The position numbers and the translations under genes were made by a program. The notes beneath the pieces were generated by a model. The model was not told the DNA's origin, did no database searches, and saw only the letters and a program-made list of their open reading frames with translations. From Candidatus Uhrbacteria bacterium (GTDB taxonomy: Bacteria; Patescibacteriota; Patescibacteriia; UBA9934; UBA9568), in contig DNKR01000022.1 of the NCBI GenBank assembly GCA_003497135.1, positions 32,220 through 39,083 on the forward strand: DNA of 6,864 nucleotides. The letters are read 5' to 3'. Every line of letters starts with the position of its first letter. Positions within the stretch are counted from its first letter, which is position 1. Positions 6,861 through 6,864 of this stretch are shown piece by piece.

Positions 6861-6864
6861 AGTG
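6837..6864. repeat. Perfect 28-bp palindrome at the window end
   Basis: CACTATCATACTAG is followed directly by its exact reverse complement CTAGTATGATAGTG, with no spacer. It starts 15 bases after the stop codon of the DUF5671 gene and ends at the last base of the window, so it may continue outside. Possible roles are a repressor operator (the spacerless symmetry suits a dimeric protein), the stem of a terminator, or an assembly edge effect. A T-run that would mark a terminator cannot be seen. Confidence 0.85.

Overview
The window looks like part of a chromosome from a Candidate Phyla Radiation bacterium (Patescibacteria, most likely a Parcubacteria-type lineage). This is judged from protein families, not from a marker gene. 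The evidence is: (i) a DUF5671-type membrane protein with the 'NPEKQELKIRKWLLYLTL' and 'FGYYLWDLRR' signatures common in Parcubacteria; (ii) a histidine kinase with the 'SHQLRTPL' H-box usual in these genomes; (iii) a large exported Ig-like protein ending in a paired 'VYxI...W...VIxI' module that I associate with CPR surface proteins; and (iv) short leaders, mostly without a Shine-Dalgarno sequence. The genes stop with TAA or TAG and read through without in-frame TGA, so the UGA-recoding CPR groups (code 25) are not indicated.

Layout. Positions 1-45 hold nothing I can assign. A rho-independent terminator (about 46-80) lies at the 3' end of a minus-strand gene for a small single-RRM RNA-binding protein (99-350). 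The divergent intergenic region (351-548) carries a weak candidate minus-strand promoter and a strong extended -10 element for the plus strand. Three plus-strand genes follow: a membrane-bound Cache-PAS-HisKA-HATPase sensor kinase (549-2396), a 1034-residue exported multi-domain surface protein (2466-5570) with its own perfect extended -10 promoter, and, beyond a strong 14-bp-stem terminator (5575-5606), a 398-residue DUF5671 membrane protein with an extracytoplasmic C-terminal part (5626-6822). The window ends in a perfect 28-bp palindrome (6837-6864) that could be an operator/promoter, a terminator stem or a contig-end artefact. No stretch over 300 bases lacks a gene.

How the genes may work together. 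All three plus-strand genes encode envelope proteins: a sensor of an external signal, a long acidic, cysteine-paired surface filament or adhesin-like protein, and a membrane protein with an outside domain. No response regulator, transporter or sortase is visible, so a shared pathway is inference from co-orientation only. The RRM protein is transcribed away from them and is probably an independent housekeeping or stress RNA-binding protein. I see no tRNA, rRNA, CRISPR array, IS element or phage gene. No completely new system is evident. The least explained items are the surface protein with its tandem C-terminal module and the terminal palindrome.
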